The position numbers and the translations under genes were made by a program. From an uncultured Eubacteriales bacterium (GTDB taxonomy: Bacteria > Bacillota > Clostridia > Christensenellales > Borkfalkiaceae), in assembly GCA_902766475.1 (NCBI GenBank), contig CACXDQ010000256.1:1-5430 (forward strand): 5,430 nt of DNA, read 5' to 3'. The notes under the pieces were generated by a model. The model made no database searches. It saw nothing but the letters and a program-made list of their open reading frames with translations, and was not told the DNA's origin. Positions 5,010-5,430 of this stretch are shown piece by piece (position 1 is the first letter of the stretch; each line of letters starts with the position of its first letter).

Positions 5010-5430
5010 TCAGATCGCTTTTAATTTTCGGGAATGGCTACAAATATGCGACACCGCATATCCTTGCCAATATCCTGCGGTAATCGCCTTATACGCCTCT
5101 AACCCGCTTGAAGGCACATAAATAACAAAATCTGACGCATCCCAAGTTCCGCCGAATAAGTCCGAGCCGATTGTGGGCGGAACTTCCGATAAAAATGTCA
5201 CTTTTTTAAGGTTGTCACACCAACCGAACGCTTTGCTTCCTATTTCCGTCACGCTGTCGGGAATTATCACACTCGTAAGACCGCTACAACCCGAAAACGC
5301 ATAACTTCCTATACTCGTCACACTATCCGGAATTATCACACTCGTTAAGCCACTACAATTATAGAACGCATTGCCGTAAATGATTTTAGTATTATCATTT
5401 ATTTTACAAGAGGTAATATATTGATACTTT
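5010..5430 (-). CDS. BspA-like leucine-rich-repeat protein, C-terminal part (partial)
   Basis: The reading frame is open from the right edge of the window to the TGA at 5010, giving 139 visible residues; the N-terminus is outside. Two full 23-residue repeats are present (visible residues 31-53 and 54-76), each with the pattern IIPDSVT-x-IG-x-x-AF-x-x-C-x-x-L, preceded by a degenerate copy and followed by a variant unit (VTFLSEVPPTIGSDLF). The segment IYVPSSGLEAYK and an aromatic stretch after it form the usual C-terminal cap of this family. The GTG at 5337-5339 is an internal valine codon of a repeat, not a start. BspA-like proteins are typically surface-exposed or secreted and mediate binding to host or other cells. 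No C-terminal anchor is present, so any signal peptide or anchor must be in the missing N-terminal part. The next gene begins 33 nt downstream. Confidence 0.88.
   Translation of the reverse strand, partial: KYQYITSCKINDNTKIIYGNAFYNCSGLTSVIIPDSVTSIGSYAFSGCSGLTSVIIPDSVTEIGSKAFGWCDNLKKVTFLSEVPPTIGSDLFGGTWDASDFVIYVPSSGLEAYKAITAGYWQGYAVSHICSHSRKLKAI
5229..5366. repeat. Two tandem 69-bp coding repeats in the LRR gene
   Basis: The block beginning at 5247 recurs at 5316, an offset of exactly 69 nt (23 codons). Over the first 30 bases of the two copies only three positions differ. The remaining bases are more diverged. The phase 5229-5297 / 5298-5366 is arbitrary. This is the DNA image of the protein repeats and suggests recent duplication or homogenisation. 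Confidence 0.75.

Noticed and set aside
5010..5339. Complete 109-aa LRR protein starting at 5339
   Set aside because: The codon there is GTG, a valine inside a repeat, and the frame stays open with recognisable repeat sequence to the window edge. The gene is partial.

Overview
The window looks like chromosomal DNA of an anaerobic, low-to-mid GC Gram-positive bacterium, most likely a gut-type clostridial relative. This inference rests on consensus sigma-A-type promoters, AGGAG-type ribosome binding sites, an [FeFe] hydrogenase, and a BspA-like leucine-rich-repeat protein. All six supported genes lie on the minus strand, so transcription runs from high to low coordinates. No RNA gene, CRISPR array, insertion sequence or origin was recognised.

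At the right edge (5430 to about 4121) is a three-gene run. It starts with the C-terminal part of a BspA-like leucine-rich-repeat protein whose start lies outside the window. A 140-aa protein with one membrane segment follows, with a GTG start and a strong Shine-Dalgarno site. A 121-aa single-pass membrane protein with an Asp/Asn/Gly/Lys-rich tail comes next, 1 nt later. The run ends at a strong U-tract terminator (4121-4157). The two small genes are visibly more AT-rich than the genes to the left, so this part looks accessory.

In the centre (4075 to 1810) is a two-gene operon with its own perfect consensus promoter (TTGACA, 17 nt, TATAAT). The first gene encodes an aminoglycoside-phosphotransferase/choline-kinase-fold small-molecule kinase. 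One nt later comes a 471-aa [FeFe] hydrogenase with ferredoxin-like Fe-S motifs and variant H-cluster motifs that fit the group B enzymes. A clear intrinsic terminator (1810-1850) closes the operon.

On the left (1667 to 42) is a single-gene unit. It has a good promoter with an extended -10, a 14-bp perfect palindrome overlapping the -35, a CrtI/phytoene-desaturase-fold FAD oxidoreductase, and a 16-bp-stem hairpin terminator. No carotenoid, quinone or hydrogenase-maturation genes are present to narrow its substrate.

The points most worth a second look are the tightly coupled kinase-hydrogenase pair, the variant H-cluster motifs, the palindrome at the oxidoreductase promoter, and the LRR plus two small membrane proteins. 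None of these is proof of a new system.
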